From Eggerthellaceae bacterium (GTDB taxonomy: Bacteria; Actinomycetota; Coriobacteriia; Coriobacteriales; Eggerthellaceae), in the NCBI GenBank assembly GCA_900753095.1, contig CAADXT010000127.1, positions 1 through 5,376 of the forward strand: a stretch of 5,376 nt of DNA, given 5' to 3'. Positions 5,027 to 5,376 of the stretch are shown piece after piece (the stretch's first letter is position 1; each line of letters begins with the position of its first letter). The translations under genes were made by a program, and so were the position numbers. The notes under the pieces were generated by a model, which did no database searches, was not told where the DNA came from, and saw only the letters and a list, made by a program, of their open reading frames with translations.

Positions 5027-5376
5027 ATGACGATAGAGCAAAGGCCAAGCTTATCGATCGCTTTGCCAAAATCCTACCTGTTCACGTCCGAATCCGTCAC
5101 CGAGGGGCATCCCGACAAGATGTGCGACCAGATATCGGACGCCATCTTGGACGCCATCATCTCCAAGGAGATAGAGCTCGAGCGCGAGGGCTACATCGCC
5201 CCCAGCGGGCAGCCCGCCGACGTGTCGCGGATGCGCTGCGCGTGCGAGACGCTTGCGACCACGGGGCTCGTGGCCGTGGCGGGCGAGATCCGCACGCAGG
5301 CGTACGTGGACGTGCCGGCCATCGTGCGCGAGGTGGTGTGCGGCATCGGCTACGACCGCGCCAAGTACGGCTTCGA
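5027..5376 (+). CDS. metK: S-adenosylmethionine synthetase, N-terminal part (cut by window end)
   Basis: The first 116 codons of methionine adenosyltransferase are present; the frame is open to the end of the window and the full protein should be near 400 residues. It makes S-adenosylmethionine from ATP and methionine in the cytosol. Diagnostic motifs are FTSESVTEGHPDK (19-31), with the ATP-binding His28 and Asp30, then CDQISDAILDAII, CET with Glu74 (cation site), and AGEIRT with Glu87 (methionine site). The order and spacing match MetK except for two differences: about 13 extra residues before FTSES compared with E. coli MetK, and a loop of 23 residues between DAII (42-45) and MRCACET where E. 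coli has about 6. The start ATG has only a weak GAGAGA site, and the first 16 codons are AT-rich before composition rises to 72-75% GC. It is probably the host core gene bordering the iron-related block. MetK could serve general methylation; a link to the siderophore genes is not shown. Confidence 0.97.
   Translation, partial: MTIEQRPSLSIALPKSYLFTSESVTEGHPDKMCDQISDAILDAIISKEIELEREGYIAPSGQPADVSRMRCACETLATTGLVAVAGEIRTQAYVDVPAIVREVVCGIGYDRAKYGF

Noticed and set aside
4844..5041. Minus-strand open frame of about 65 codons across the regulator end and metK leader
   Set aside because: No ribosome binding site or recognisable domain; it overlaps the DtxR-like gene and the metK start.
1..5376. CRISPR arrays, tRNA or rRNA genes, insertion sequences
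   Set aside because: No regularly spaced repeats, no cloverleaf-like segment in the gene-free stretches, no transposase or terminal inverted repeats were seen; there is no gene-free stretch longer than 136 bases.

Overview
The window looks like part of a Gram-positive, moderately high-GC actinobacterial genome. A coriobacterium of the Eggerthellaceae type is my best guess. This is an inference from codon style, strong AGGAGG ribosome binding sites and the look of the proteins; nothing in the window proves the taxon. Composition is patchy: about 42-47% GC in hand-counted lines of the left-edge gene and the small regulator, about 53-73% in the transporter genes, about 33% just before metK and 72-75% inside metK. 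That pattern suggests a horizontally acquired block lying against a core gene.

Layout, left to right. (1) Positions 1-182, plus strand: the last 59 codons of an AMP-binding ligase, closest in motif style to stand-alone aryl-acid (2,3-dihydroxybenzoate or salicylate) AMP ligases that start phenolate siderophore synthesis. (2) Positions 183-860, minus strand: a TetR-family regulator whose stop codon directly abuts the ligase stop. (3) Positions 861-996: a divergent control region. (4) Positions 997-2847 and 2837-4573, plus strand: two overlapping genes for half-size ABC transporters (membrane domain followed by ATPase domain), of the type that pairs as YbtP/YbtQ or IrtA/IrtB. (5) Positions 4588-4968, plus strand: a short DtxR/MntR-like metal-dependent repressor, apparently the last gene of the transporter operon. 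(6) Positions 5027-5376, plus strand: the start of metK (S-adenosylmethionine synthetase), cut by the window end.

How the genes may work together. The ligase remnant, the heterodimeric transporter pair and the metal-sensing repressor together suggest an iron-siderophore locus, similar in gene content to the yersiniabactin and equibactin loci: aryl-acid activation, exporter-fold ABC importer, and iron-dependent repressor. The TetR protein probably controls the transporter promoter. Each protein-family call rests on motifs that can be read in the sequence. The siderophore link is inferred from neighbourhood, and most of the biosynthetic part lies outside the window. The most interesting details are the mixed DtxR/MntR metal site of the small repressor, a DtxR-box-like sequence between it and metK, and the composition break and unusual N-terminal region of MetK.
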